A DNA stretch of 19,381 bases from Candidatus Bathyarchaeota archaeon (GCA_018396935.1 JAGTRA010000007.1:1-19381), one strand, 5' to 3'; positions 1 through 8,411 are shown, counted from the first letter of the stretch. The notes: generated by a model from the letters alone, not told the origin. Made by a program: numbers and translations.

Positions 1-523
1 CAGGTGCAGGACTAGCGAGATCTTTCACAACCCCCACATCACCTATACGCTCAGGCCACTGAGATACACGCTTTGATGTGGCACATACAATATCCCCGAT
101 CTTCCTGTTTTCGATATAGCTTTTAGTGAGTTGAACTCCAGGGATAAAGCGCATGAGAAAGCCTACTGTCAAATGCAGTTTCTCACTTTCTGCAGTTTTT
201 ATAAGCGTTTCAGCCTGCTTTGAGTTAGCAGCCATAGGTTTCTCAACTAGGACATGTTTTCCAGCCTTTAGAGCTCTTAACGCCTCCCTAGCTAAGCTTG
301 TAGACCAAGTACATACACTAACAGCTTCTATATCACTTCGTTTAAGCATCTTCCCTACGTTAGAGTATGCTTTGACGCCAAATTGTTTTGCAACACTTTT
401 AGCTTTTTCATTGTTTATATCACACACTGCTACAAGCTCTGCACAGTCAAGCTCTTTAAAGACTCTAGCATGATTTCTGCCCCAGAATCCTGCGCCTATA
501 ACAGCGACACCTATAGGTTTCAT
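1..523 (-). CDS. Gfo/Idh/MocA-family oxidoreductase, WbpB-like (partial, 3' end outside window)
   Basis: I translated this from the reverse strand. It starts at ATG 523-521 and gives 174 codons before the window edge, so the C-terminal half is missing. Residues 4-15 form an N-terminal Rossmann strand with the dinucleotide motif GAGFWG (10-15), and EKP sits at 94-96, the family's active-site lysine motif. The order of motifs and the neighbouring nucleotide-sugar dehydrogenase point to a WbpB/WlbA-like UDP-sugar 3-dehydrogenase, but substrate cannot be read from sequence. The ATG overlaps the TGA of the upstream dehydrogenase in an ATGA arrangement, so the two are probably translationally coupled. 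Odd point: the family DxxxH catalytic motif seems to read DLASP (169-173), so the expected histidine is a proline. This lies right at the window edge and deserves care. Confidence 0.85.
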   Translation of the reverse strand, partial: MKPIGVAVIGAGFWGRNHARVFKELDCAELVAVCDINNEKAKSVAKQFGVKAYSNVGKMLKRSDIEAVSVCTWSTSLAREALRALKAGKHVLVEKPMAANSKQAETLIKTAESEKLHLTVGFLMRFIPGVQLTKSYIENRKIGDIVCATSKRVSQWPERIGDVGVVKDLASPAP

Positions 524-1878
524 GTCTTTGATACACCTCTCCCTAGCTTTCGGTATACAAAACCCGCTGCTTCAGCTTTATGTGGATCTATTATGCCTTC
601 CAAATCCACAATAGCAGCAGGCATTTTAGCAATTAGCTTTACTTTATCTAGGTTAAGCCTCCTTAAGCTTTCATGCCCAGTGAGAATTATCAAGCAATCT
701 GCCCCCTCTATTGCTTTGTTCAAACTTTTCTCCACGGTTATGTTAGGAATATTAACAGCAACTTTAACTGATAGGAAAGGATCGTAAACTTTTATCTTTG
801 CACCTTTAGCTGCCAGCATACTAATAAGTTTGTCAAATATTGGTTTTGGCGTATCTATGCTATTTGGAGTTCTAGATCCGCCTAAGATAGCTATTTTTGC
901 TCTTCTCAATGTTTTTCCGCATTTCTTAAGAGCATCCACTACTAGTTTGACAAAATGTTTTAAGGATGTATTGTTCACCGCTAAAGACGCAGGTATTACC
1001 TTTAACTTTATATTCAGATTTTCAGCCTCTTCCAAAAGGATGAAAACAAGACGGTCATCAATAGGTAACGTTGGCTTTAAGTATTCTTGGCTTAAGCTTA
1101 TAAATGGACGAATAAAGCTATAATCTAAACCAGCTTCTTCGCAAAACAAGCTAAATTCCTCAGCTAAGGCTGCCCCCACATGCTTGCAAACAATGTTAAA
1201 AAGCACAGCAGCTTCTGCAACCATTAAATTGTCTATAGCAAAAAGCCCTCCTTTACTAATCGCTTCTAACAAAGATATGGCGGAATCCAGACTATTCTTA
1301 TCATCAGCTGCCACTAGCCGCTTCTGACGCTTAATTGTTTCAAGGTTCTGTTCATCAGGGAAAGGTATGGGACTATAAGCAATGAAGAAATCCAATCCTG
1401 CTTTCATACCCGAAACTTGCTCGATAAGCTCTTTTAGAGATCGTGTAATACCTATCCCAAGAACACTTGAAATAATTATTAATGTACCTCTCCTTAAGTG
1501 GGAAGAAATCCTCCGTAGTGTCCGCTCGATTAAGGTATAATCGGCTCTACCTCTTTCATCGACACTAACAGGAGCCGTGATAACTATTGATCGACTTCTA
1601 GACACAGCCTCCTCAAGATTATTTGTAATGGATAATTTACCATTATCAATCAATTTCGAAATAATTGGTGCTAACTCGTTCCTTAGGAATGGAACTTTAC
1701 CTTTAGAAAGGCTAACCGCCATGAATGGATCAATATCGGTACATAACACTTTAAAACCCGCATCCGCAAAAAGGCATGCCTGCAGTATACCTATTCTCCC
1801 ACAGCCGATTACACTTATAGTGTTCTTTTCAAATTGATTAGAGTTAAGAAATTCTTCAGCGATGGGATATGATCTCAT
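520..1878 (-). CDS. Nucleotide-sugar dehydrogenase family protein (WecC/WbpA-like), catalytic residues degenerate
   Basis: A 452-residue protein with the three-domain layout of UDP-glucose/GDP-mannose dehydrogenases, which normally oxidise C6 of an NDP-sugar to the uronate. The N-terminal NAD-binding domain has GCGRIG at about 26-31. The central dimerisation helix matches the family around AEAAVLF...EEFSLFCEEAGLDY, and a C-terminal UDP-binding-like domain follows. Key residues are altered. The GGxC region that carries the catalytic cysteine is replaced by a shortened KPTLPIDD segment with no cysteine. The family lysine of the AExxKL helix is a valine and the following asparagine is isoleucine. 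The ESTVPPGTT-like loop reads SSVLGIGIT. The reading frame is intact, so it is probably maintained for an altered reaction or a binding role. ATG 1878 has a GGGGA Shine-Dalgarno 7 nt upstream. It sits between glmM and the WbpB-like gene. Confidence 0.85.
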   Translation of the reverse strand: MRSYPIAEEFLNSNQFEKNTISVIGCGRIGILQACLFADAGFKVLCTDIDPFMAVSLSKGKVPFLRNELAPIISKLIDNGKLSITNNLEEAVSRSRSIVITAPVSVDERGRADYTLIERTLRRISSHLRRGTLIIISSVLGIGITRSLKELIEQVSGMKAGLDFFIAYSPIPFPDEQNLETIKRQKRLVAADDKNSLDSAISLLEAISKGGLFAIDNLMVAEAAVLFNIVCKHVGAALAEEFSLFCEEAGLDYSFIRPFISLSQEYLKPTLPIDDRLVFILLEEAENLNIKLKVIPASLAVNNTSLKHFVKLVVDALKKCGKTLRRAKIAILGGSRTPNSIDTPKPIFDKLISMLAAKGAKIKVYDPFLSVKVAVNIPNITVEKSLNKAIEGADCLIILTGHESLRRLNLDKVKLIAKMPAAIVDLEGIIDPHKAEAAGFVYRKLGRGVSKT

Positions 1879-1902
1879 AGGGAAATCCCCAACTATAAAA
1901 GG

Positions 1903-3279
1903 TTAATTGGTACTCGCGCTTTTTAAAGAGGCTATTATGCTTTTAAGCTTTAAATCATATTCACGAATTAGGCTTCTTGCTTTTTCAGCAGTTTTAGCCT
2001 CAGCATAAAGGCGATATATAGGTTCGGTTCCACTGGGTCTTATCAAAATAGAGCTCTTGTCCTCAAACCAAATTTTAACACCATCTATAGTACTTATGTT
2101 TAGGCTTCTCATATCCTCAAGTAGCTTCTCAAGAACTTGAACTTTAAGTTCATTAGGACAGTCAACTTTTCCTTTTTCTAGATAATACTGCGGAAGCTCC
2201 TCCACCATTTCTGATAATTTTTTACCAGTTTCAGCCATTATATTAAGGATCAAAGCTGCTGCCATTCCACCATCTCTTACCGCCTGATGAGGGCCATAAA
2301 ATATTCCGCCGTTCTCTTCACCACCTAACATGGCATTAAGCTTTTTCATGGTATGCGAGACTGTCACGCTTCCAACTTTTGTCCATACTACCTCGCCATT
2401 AAAAGCTTCGGCAACATCCTTTATTAATGTCGATGAACTTATTGGTGTAACTATTTTCGCTCCAGGATTAGCAGACAAGAAGTGCTTTATGACTATTGCG
2501 AATGTTTTATCACCCCAGTGTACTTGACCAGTTTCGTCGACAAATATTGACCTATCACCATCGCCGTCAAAAGCCACACCTAAATCAGCACCAACCGATT
2601 TAACAACATTAGATAACTCGATCAGATTTTCCGGTCGCGGTTCTGGCAGTCTACCTGGAAAGGTTCCATTTATATCAGCGTTTATAGTGGTCACTTTGCA
2701 ACCAAGAATTCTTAGCAATTTTGGGATAGTTAAAGCGGAGACACTATTTGCAGCATCAACCACAACGTGAAAACTTTTAGTAGCTATCTTTGGGACATCT
2801 ATATGTTGTGTAATAGCTTCGATGTATTCGTCAATAATGCTGCTTAAAGGCTGAATTCCTCCAATAGAATCCCATTTTGAATAGCTTATTTTTCTCCCAA
2901 AGTAAATGTTTTCAATCTCGATTTCCTGCTCTCTGGATATTTCGATACCGTCATTCCAAAGCACTTTTATTCCATTATATTCCGGAGGGTTATGAGACGC
3001 AGTTATTATAACCCCACCATCAACTTTGTGAGTTTTAACAGCGTACTGGATTGTTGGGGTCGGCGCCATACCAACAAAAAGGACATCACATCCTGTAGCA
3101 GTTAATCCAGATATCACAGCTTCAGCGAGCATTGGACTGCTAGTTCTCGCATCATGACCAACAACAATTGTACCGCTATTAAAAAATGTTCCAATAGCGC
3201 TGCCGATAGTCAATGCTAAATCAGGAGTCAACTCTTTATTTACAAGACCTCGGATACCATTGGTCCCAAAAAGTCTCAT
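1903..3279 (-). CDS. glmM: Phosphoglucosamine mutase / phosphomannomutase family (GlmM type)
   Basis: Alpha-D-phosphohexomutase, about 458 residues, interconverting hexose-6-phosphate and hexose-1-phosphate through a phosphoserine. All four active-site loops are visible: ITASHNP (catalytic Ser about 95), the metal loop DGDGDR (238-243), the sugar-binding loop GEENGG (320-325) and the phosphate-binding RPSGTEP (414-420). The N-terminus MRLFGTNGIRG is typical of archaeal GlmM, so I place the start at ATG 3279, with GGTGAT about 10 nt upstream. In-frame ATGs at 3288 and 3285, and an ATG at 3306, would lengthen it. The gene follows a sugar-1-phosphate nucleotidylyltransferase with overlapping or nearly overlapping ends, so the pair should convert a hexose-6-phosphate to an NDP-sugar. 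GlcN-6-P is the likeliest substrate, but Man-6-P or Glc-6-P cannot be excluded. Confidence 0.93.
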   Translation of the reverse strand: MRLFGTNGIRGLVNKELTPDLALTIGSAIGTFFNSGTIVVGHDARTSSPMLAEAVISGLTATGCDVLFVGMAPTPTIQYAVKTHKVDGGVIITASHNPPEYNGIKVLWNDGIEISREQEIEIENIYFGRKISYSKWDSIGGIQPLSSIIDEYIEAITQHIDVPKIATKSFHVVVDAANSVSALTIPKLLRILGCKVTTINADINGTFPGRLPEPRPENLIELSNVVKSVGADLGVAFDGDGDRSIFVDETGQVHWGDKTFAIVIKHFLSANPGAKIVTPISSSTLIKDVAEAFNGEVVWTKVGSVTVSHTMKKLNAMLGGEENGGIFYGPHQAVRDGGMAAALILNIMAETGKKLSEMVEELPQYYLEKGKVDCPNELKVQVLEKLLEDMRSLNISTIDGVKIWFEDKSSILIRPSGTEPIYRLYAEAKTAEKARSLIREYDLKLKSIIASLKSASTN

Positions 3280-3289
3280 AAACATCATA

Positions 3290-4387
3290 TCACCAACATT
3301 TAGCATTAAATATCGCCGAAGATATGCTTTCTAAGACCTCTTTTGCAGGGCAGATGCTCACTCCCTCTCCTAAGAAGACGTTATCACCTATTATTGCGTA
3401 ATCTCCTATTATACATCTTTCGTTTATCTTAACATTTCTACCTATTTTAACATTCTCTCCAATAACAGCTCCATCTATTACAGTATTATCTAATATTTCT
3501 ACACCGGACATAATAACTGAATTTCTTATTTGGACATTTCTTCCAACGTAAACCTTGGAGCCCAAGATAACATTCGGCCCAATTATTGAGTCATTGCCTA
3601 CGAATGACTTATCATCTATGAGCACCGGTTTTTTCAATTCCACATTATCAAAGTGCTTAGGGGCGCATGTATCACAGGAGTAAAGGCTAAGCATATACAA
3701 GTTTATTTGGAGATACTCCTTTACCTCACCTATATCAGACCATAAACCATCGTGAACATAACCATATAGAGCCCCTTGTTCTGAAAGTTTTGGAAAAACT
3801 TCTCTCTCCATGGAAACCTTACGCCCTTTTGGTATGTACTCGAAAATTTTTGGATTAAAAGCATAAACCCCAGCATTAATTAAGTTTGATGGCGCCATCT
3901 TAGCAGTAGGCTTTTCAATAAACCTTAGAATTCTACCATCATCAGCAAGTTCCGCTACACCATATCGGCTAGGATCATCAACTTTATGAAGGGCGATGGT
4001 AGCTATAGCCCCCACTTTTTTATGGAATTTCATAAGTTCGGCATAGTTGATGTCTGTAAATATATCCCCATTTAGAGCTAAGAAGTCATCGTTTCTAAGA
4101 AGTTTCTCAGCCCTTTTTACGGGACCACCTGTACCAAGGGGTTTACCAGGTGGATCAAAAGAGTAACTGATTTTTATATCACTCTTTTGGAGTTTAGATT
4201 GTTTTATTTGGAACGCTGTTTGACGATTTACAGCCATTATAACTTCATCAACATCATTTGCTTTCATCTTTTCAAGCATCCAGTAAAGTAGCGGCTTATT
4301 AAGTATCGGAAACAGGATTTTAGGACGTGTACAACTTAAGGGTCTAAGTCTAGTTCCAAACCCTCCTGCTAGAACTAAGGCCTTCAA
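3290..4387 (-). CDS. Sugar-1-phosphate nucleotidylyltransferase with left-handed beta-helix domain
   Basis: A 365-residue NDP-sugar pyrophosphorylase that makes an NTP plus sugar-1-phosphate into NDP-sugar and pyrophosphate. The catalytic domain has AGGFGTRLRPL (7-17), RPK (21-23), GTGGP (85-89), NGD (106-108, metal/nucleotide), EKP (158-160) and NAG (171-173). From about 250 to 350 come hexapeptide-like repeats such as IGENVKIGRNVKI and IGDYAIIGDNVFLG, which form a left-handed beta-helix. The start is TTG 4387 with GGTGAGG just upstream. It is the first gene of the sugar operon and its end overlaps the region of the GlmM start. The architecture fits archaeal GlmU-like UDP-GlcNAc or GDP-mannose pyrophosphorylases; sugar and base specificity are not determined. 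The acetyltransferase activity of true GlmU is not assured by the repeats alone. Confidence 0.92.
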   Translation of the reverse strand: MKALVLAGGFGTRLRPLSCTRPKILFPILNKPLLYWMLEKMKANDVDEVIMAVNRQTAFQIKQSKLQKSDIKISYSFDPPGKPLGTGGPVKRAEKLLRNDDFLALNGDIFTDINYAELMKFHKKVGAIATIALHKVDDPSRYGVAELADDGRILRFIEKPTAKMAPSNLINAGVYAFNPKIFEYIPKGRKVSMEREVFPKLSEQGALYGYVHDGLWSDIGEVKEYLQINLYMLSLYSCDTCAPKHFDNVELKKPVLIDDKSFVGNDSIIGPNVILGSKVYVGRNVQIRNSVIMSGVEILDNTVIDGAVIGENVKIGRNVKINERCIIGDYAIIGDNVFLGEGVSICPAKEVLESISSAIFNAKCW

Positions 4388-4397
4388 GATTCCTCAC

Positions 4398-4568
4398 CCC
4401 AAGAAGAAGAAACAACTTAGCACAAAATTAATTTATTATTTTTGAAGTGGCATAATGATTTTCATCAGTGTTAAACCCTAAATATGTGAAAACATTTTAC
4501 GAACTGGTTGATTAAATGAGAAGCAAAGATACGATGCCGTAGTCAGCAGTTTGATTCTTCTTCTTGGG
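4398..4568. repeat. 14-bp inverted repeat, arms 4398-4411 and 4555-4568
   Basis: CCCAAGAAGAAGAA at 4398-4411 is the exact reverse complement of 4555-4568. The arms are low-complexity (GAA repeats), so chance or slippage is possible. The left arm lies just upstream of the nucleotidylyltransferase ribosome-binding site, and the right arm overlaps the inner edge of the 21-bp repeat. Confidence 0.5.
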
Positions 4569-4586
4569 TTTAACACTGATGAAAAT
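4458..4586. repeat. Perfect 21-bp inverted repeat, arms 4458-4478 and 4566-4586
   Basis: The two arms are exact reverse complements over 21 bp (left arm starts ATTTTCATCAGTG and ends AAACCC) with 87 bp between them. The interior holds shorter self-complementary pieces: AACTG/CAGTT, TACG/CGTA and AAAA-TG-TTTT on the minus strand. No convincing target-site duplication flanks the outer ends. It lies between guaA and the nucleotidylyltransferase, in the leader of the latter. It could be a small mobile-element remnant (MITE-like) or a structured transcript. Confidence 0.8.
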
Positions 4587-4599
4587 AACCGAGGGGGAA

Positions 4600-4650
4600 G
4601 AGTTAAGTAGGAATGAAAGTAACAATTCACCATGTATTCCTACTTAACTC
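4600..4650 (-). terminator. 15-bp perfect hairpin just after guaA, possible terminator
   Basis: GAGTTAAGTAGGAAT (4600-4614) is the exact reverse complement of 4636-4650, with a 21-nt loop. On the guaA strand it begins 7 nt after the TAA stop. No clean T-run follows; the downstream bases are a pyrimidine tract CTCTTCCCCCTC. It may end or stabilise the guaA transcript. The hairpin is directly seen; its role is inferred. Confidence 0.5.
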
Positions 4651-4657
4651 AGAACCC

Positions 4658-6202
4658 TTACTCCCACTCTATGGTTGCAGGTGGTTTATGAGTTATATCA
4701 TAAACAACTCTTACTACTTGCGGGATTTCATTCGTTATCCTTGTGGATATTTTTTCAAGTAACTCGTATGGAAGTCGGGCGAAACTTGCAGTCATAGCTT
4801 CGCAGCTTTCAACGGCTCTAATCGCTATCACATAACCATAAGCTCTAGCATCACCTTTCACTCCCGTAGACTTAGCGTTCGTTAAAACAGCGAAATACTG
4901 CCATAAATGGTTCTTAAACTCTGTTTTCTCTATCTCCTCCCTAATTATGGCATCAGCCCTCCTTACAATCTCAACTTTCTCCTCAGTAACCTCGCCTAAT
5001 ACCCTAGCAGCTAAACCTGGTCCTGGAAATGGTTGACGCTTGACAAGCTCCTCTGGAAGACCGATTAAAGTAGCTACTTTTCGAACTTCATCCTTGTATA
5101 GATCTCTTAATGGTTCAATGATTTTCTTGAATTTCGTCCTTGTCGGTAGACCTGCAACGTTATGGTGACTTTTTATCTTATCAGAAAGTTTGTTGAAACC
5201 TGACTCTATCCTATCTGGGTAAATCGTCCCTTGGATAAGATATTCAGCACCTATTCCCTCAGCTATTTCCTCGAAGACTCTGATGAACTCTTCCCCGATG
5301 ATTTTACGTTTCTCCTCAGGATCCGTAACGCCCTTGAGCCTATTGTAAAATCTATCTTTAGCTTTCACAATTAACAAGTTTAAGTTAAAATTTTGGAATG
5401 CTTCTCTAATGAATACATCCTCTCCTTCCCGCATAAAACCGTGATCTACGTATACCGCAGTCAATCTATCGCCTATAGCCCTAGCCGCTATAGCTGCCGC
5501 TACGCTAGAATCTACGCCTCCACTCAATGCTATTATGGCTTTTCCGCAACCTATTTCGGTTTTTATTTCTTCTATAAGCTTATCTACAAGATTCTCCATT
5601 CTCCAATTAGCTTCACATTTACAAATTTCAAAGAGGAAATTTACAAATACTTGCATACCATGTTCAGTGTGAACGACTTCAGGATGCCATTGTAAGCCAT
5701 AAATGGGCTTTTGCCCATGGCGAAAAGCAGCTACAGGACAGTTTTCATTATAAGCCAGCACCTCATAATCCTGAGGTAAAGAGAAAACGGTATCACCATG
5801 ACTCATCCAAACTTTTTCAACGCTCCCTAAGCCCTTTAATATATCGACGGGTTTATTGATGTTTACGTAAGCAACACCATATTCTTTCCTCCCTGCGGGA
5901 GCAACTTCTCCACCTGCCATATAAGCAAGAAGTTGATGCCCATAACATATTCCAAGAATTGGCAAATTTAGATCTAAAATTTTTGGATTAATTTTTGGTG
6001 CACCATTCTCTAAAACGCTAGAGGGCCCTCCAGATAATACCAAGCCCTTAATGTTGAATTCCTCATTCAACTGCTTGATTTCTTCAGGAGATATACTATA
6101 GGGTACTATCTCCGAATATACACCAAGTTCTCTAATTCTTCTACCTATTAAGTGACAGTACTGTCCTCCAAAGTCTAAGATGAGGATAGCGTCATATTTC
6201 AA
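4658..6202 (-). CDS. guaA: GMP synthase (glutamine-hydrolysing), single-chain
   Basis: Converts XMP, ATP and glutamine to GMP, the last step of de novo guanine nucleotide synthesis. The 514 residues hold an N-terminal class I glutamine amidotransferase, with DFGGQY (10-15), LGICYGHQ with nucleophile Cys86, and WHPEV with His173/Glu175. An ATP-pyrophosphatase domain follows with P-loop SGGVDSS (227-233), then the C-terminal dimerisation domain ending ATIEWE. Many archaea encode these domains as two polypeptides; here they are fused as in bacteria and eukaryotes. The start is TTG 6202 with GAGG 8 nt upstream, and a separate TATA box at 6254-6261 suggests its own promoter. It lies downstream of glnA and two RAM proteins, so a glutamine producer and a glutamine consumer are adjacent. 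Confidence 0.97.
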   Translation of the reverse strand: MKYDAILILDFGGQYCHLIGRRIRELGVYSEIVPYSISPEEIKQLNEEFNIKGLVLSGGPSSVLENGAPKINPKILDLNLPILGICYGHQLLAYMAGGEVAPAGRKEYGVAYVNINKPVDILKGLGSVEKVWMSHGDTVFSLPQDYEVLAYNENCPVAAFRHGQKPIYGLQWHPEVVHTEHGMQVFVNFLFEICKCEANWRMENLVDKLIEEIKTEIGCGKAIIALSGGVDSSVAAAIAARAIGDRLTAVYVDHGFMREGEDVFIREAFQNFNLNLLIVKAKDRFYNRLKGVTDPEEKRKIIGEEFIRVFEEIAEGIGAEYLIQGTIYPDRIESGFNKLSDKIKSHHNVAGLPTRTKFKKIIEPLRDLYKDEVRKVATLIGLPEELVKRQPFPGPGLAARVLGEVTEEKVEIVRRADAIIREEIEKTEFKNHLWQYFAVLTNAKSTGVKGDARAYGYVIAIRAVESCEAMTASFARLPYELLEKISTRITNEIPQVVRVVYDITHKPPATIEWE

Positions 6203-6253
6203 ATGGAACGCCTCTTTTTAGGATATTTCTCATGGTTTCCGCTTTTAATACGT

Positions 6254-6261
6254 AATATAAA
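6254..6261 (-). promoter_or_regulatory. TATA box upstream of guaA
   Basis: On the minus strand the sequence is TTTATATT, preceded by GTAAGC as a possible BRE. It lies about 52-59 bp upstream of the guaA TTG, which would give a leader of roughly 30 nt if transcription starts about 25 bp downstream. Confidence 0.55.
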
Positions 6262-6295
6262 GCTTACACTTCGAATTTTAAAAAATGAAGATGTT

Positions 6296-6577
6296 TTATG
6301 CTATAACTTCCGGCGGTGGATGGAATATGGATATGAGTGTTTCGGTGTGAACTACATTAGGATGCTGCTCAACCATTTCGTAAATTATCTTCTTAAGCTC
6401 ATCTAGATTATTGGCTTCGATTACTATTACTGCGTCATACCTCCCAAAAACAGAGTTGGCCATTTTAACCCCTTTAATGCGCCTTGACCTAACGATTTCC
6501 TCTGAAGTCCCAGGCTTCATCGTAACAAGCACAAAAGCGCGTATAGTTTTCCTTCTTAAATCTTTGCTTTGGGACAT
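6296..6577 (-). CDS. Stand-alone RAM (Lrp/AsnC C-terminal) domain protein 2
   Basis: A 93-residue protein that consists only of the alpha/beta effector-binding domain of Lrp/AsnC regulators, with no helix-turn-helix. Visible features are a strand FVLVTMKPGTSEEIV (about 15-29), VFGRYDAVIVIEA in the core and VVHTETLISI near the end. Family knowledge says such modules oligomerise, bind amino acids and may co-assemble with full-length Lrp proteins. It begins 11 nt after the stop of a paralog at 6589-6822, and both lie downstream of glnA. ATG 6577 has AAGGGA upstream. A role in sensing an amino acid such as glutamine is inferred from context only. Confidence 0.85.
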   Translation of the reverse strand: MSQSKDLRRKTIRAFVLVTMKPGTSEEIVRSRRIKGVKMANSVFGRYDAVIVIEANNLDELKKIIYEMVEQHPNVVHTETLISIFHPPPEVIA

Positions 6578-6588
6578 TTCATTCCCTT

Positions 6589-6822
6589 CTAACTTGAAAG
6601 CACTAGCGAGGTTTCGGTGTGGATAATGTTTGGATCTTTTTCTATAACTTTATAGACTATCTCATGTATATCCTCGAGTTTAGCTGCTTCTATAATAACA
6701 ACAGCATCGAATCTTCCATAGATAGAGTCAGCTTGAACAACTTCTTTAACATTGCTTTTTATACGTTTAACAACCTCTTCAGAAGTCCCGGGCCTTGTTT
6801 GAATAAAAATATAAGCTCTCAT
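6589..6822 (-). CDS. Stand-alone RAM (Lrp/AsnC C-terminal) domain protein 1
   Basis: About 77 residues starting MRAYIFIQTRPGTSEEV. It is a paralog of the next gene: both share the [IV]xxxPGTSEE[IV]V strand-helix start, a [YF]GR[FY]DAV core and an [IV][IV]HTET C-terminal strand. No DNA-binding domain is present. I chose ATG 6822 because AAGGAG lies 9 nt upstream; the ATG at 6831 directly abuts that Shine-Dalgarno, and a longer start at 6879 would overlap glnA by 31 nt. It begins 26 nt after the glnA stop and is probably cotranscribed with it. Function as a small effector-sensing partner of an Lrp regulator is inference. Confidence 0.85.
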   Translation of the reverse strand: MRAYIFIQTRPGTSEEVVKRIKSNVKEVVQADSIYGRFDAVVIIEAAKLEDIHEIVYKVIEKDPNIIHTETSLVLSS

Positions 6823-6848
6823 TTCCCTCATCTCCTTATACTTATATT

Positions 6849-8312
6849 TTAGTAATCCAAGTATTTCATTATTTCCCAAGGTGTTACGTAGAGACAGTAC
6901 TGGTTCCAGTCGTTGGTTTTATACTCTATGAAAGAGTCAAATATGTGGCTGCCTAATGTACGATGGATTACTTCATCACTTTTCATCTCCTCGATAGCTT
7001 CCTTAAGGGTTGTTGGAAGCTCTTTTATCCCTAGGGCTCTACGTCTTTCAGGGGTCATTTTGTAGACATCCTCGTCAACAGGATCGCCTGGGTCGATTTT
7101 CTTTTTTACACCATCCAGACCAGCCATTAAGAGGCAAGCGAAGGCTAGATATGGATTAGATGAAGGATCGGCGCCGCGATATTCGATACGTTTTAAGTGG
7201 GCATACTGCGGTCCCCTATAATATACTGGTATGCGAATAAGAGCGGATCGGTTTCGACGAGACCACATTATGTATATTGGTGCTTCAAAACCTGGCACCA
7301 ACCGCTTGTAAGAGTTTACTGTTGGACAGCAGACGGCTGTGAGGGCTCTAGCATGCTCTAAAAGGCCGCCAATGAAATATCTGCCAGTTTGGCTAAGCTC
7401 TGCATATTCATCATTTTCATCATACATCTCGTTTTTCGCACCTTTCCATATGGAAATATGCGTATGCATCCCGCTTGCGTTATCAAGGTAAACCGGTTTA
7501 GGCATGAAAGTGGCGATTAGTCCGTATTTCTTAGCGACATTTTTCGCTACAAACTTGTAATATATAGCGCGATCCGCAGTTTCCACAAGTTCACCGTATG
7601 AGAAGTCTATTTCAACCTGTCCAGCTGTGGCAACTTCATGATGATGCTTTTCTATTTTAAATCCAAAATAATCCTCTAGAATTGATGATACTTCATTGCG
7701 ATACTCTATAGTAGTATCGTCGGGTGGCGGACGGCAGTAGGCTTCTCTAGGTCTTAAAACAACATTTCCAGGAGTTATTTCAGGAGATTGTGGAACAACT
7801 CTTGGAGCGCCCCAAGAGTCTCCCTCTCCCCCTTTGGGGCTAACCCAAAGATCCCATACAAGTTTGGTAGGATCAATTGATGAAAATAGGAAAAACTCCA
7901 ACTCAGGAGCTATGTAAGCCTTGTAACCCATCTCTTCAGCTGATTTAACGGCTCTCTTAGCTACATATCCTCTTGGGCAGACCTCTGAAGGGCCTCCTCC
8001 GTAAGCTTCGTGGACATCACCTAGAACTATAGCGCTTCTCTGACTCTCTTCAGTGGTCCATGGAAGGATAGCTAAGGTTTTTGGGTCAGGCATATAGTTC
8101 ATGTCAGATTCCTCAATAGATCTAAAACCCCTCACAGATGAACCATCAAAGCCTATTCCAGATATGAAGGCATCACCTTCCAAGTACTCCCTTACAGGTA
8201 TTATCATATCCTGTAGTAATCCTCTTACATCAACGAATGCTGAGTGGACCCATCTGACGTTATGTTTTTTAAGCAATTCCTTAGCCCTATTTATAGCATC
8301 TATATCTGCCAA
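6849..8312 (-). CDS. glnA: Glutamine synthetase, type I
   Basis: Makes glutamine from glutamate, ammonia and ATP; normally a cytosolic dodecamer. The 487 residues carry the GSI landmarks: GFDGSS (54-59), metal ligands around PELEF (136-140), HHHEVATAGQVEIDF (223-237), ASGMHTHIS (279-287), NSYKRL (333-338), NRSALIRIP (354-362) and RIEYRGADPSSNPYL (375-389). The stretch from 145 to 185, rich in W, G and P, looks longer than in compact GSI enzymes. The start is TTG 8312 with GGTGAG 5 nt upstream. It is divergent from an Lrp regulator and followed closely by two RAM-only proteins, an arrangement that suggests Lrp-type control. I did not recognise a canonical bacterial adenylylation-site sequence. 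Confidence 0.97.
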   Translation of the reverse strand: MADIDAINRAKELLKKHNVRWVHSAFVDVRGLLQDMIIPVREYLEGDAFISGIGFDGSSVRGFRSIEESDMNYMPDPKTLAILPWTTEESQRSAIVLGDVHEAYGGGPSEVCPRGYVAKRAVKSAEEMGYKAYIAPELEFFLFSSIDPTKLVWDLWVSPKGGEGDSWGAPRVVPQSPEITPGNVVLRPREAYCRPPPDDTTIEYRNEVSSILEDYFGFKIEKHHHEVATAGQVEIDFSYGELVETADRAIYYKFVAKNVAKKYGLIATFMPKPVYLDNASGMHTHISIWKGAKNEMYDENDEYAELSQTGRYFIGGLLEHARALTAVCCPTVNSYKRLVPGFEAPIYIMWSRRNRSALIRIPVYYRGPQYAHLKRIEYRGADPSSNPYLAFACLLMAGLDGVKKKIDPGDPVDEDVYKMTPERRRALGIKELPTTLKEAIEEMKSDEVIHRTLGSHIFDSFIEYKTNDWNQYCLYVTPWEIMKYLDY

Positions 8313-8360
8313 ACAGACTCACCTACATTCAACAATTTCCGCATTTTATTACAAAAAAGC

Positions 8361-8397
8361 ATATAAATGTTTCCATTTGATAAAAAAACATTTATAT
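8361..8397. promoter_or_regulatory. Divergent glnA/lrp core promoters: mirror-image TATA boxes in a 12-bp inverted repeat
   Basis: ATATAAATGTTT (8361-8372) is the exact reverse complement of 8386-8397, with a 13-nt A/T-rich centre. Each arm contains TTTATAT in the correct orientation for one gene: the left arm for glnA (minus) and the right arm for lrp (plus). With a start about 25 bp downstream of each, leaders of roughly 25 nt (glnA) and 35 nt (lrp) result. Confidence 0.7.
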
Positions 8398-8411
8398 TAA
8401 TAGACAGCTAA

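Noticed and set aside
4458..4586. A complete transposable element bounded by the 21-bp inverted repeats
   Set aside because: The 87-bp interior encodes nothing and I see no target-site duplication at the outer ends, so I list it as an inverted repeat only.
6203..6406. Plus-strand 67-codon frame upstream of guaA
   Set aside because: It overlaps the RAM gene at 6296-6577 on the other strand and the guaA promoter, and its sequence has no protein-like features.
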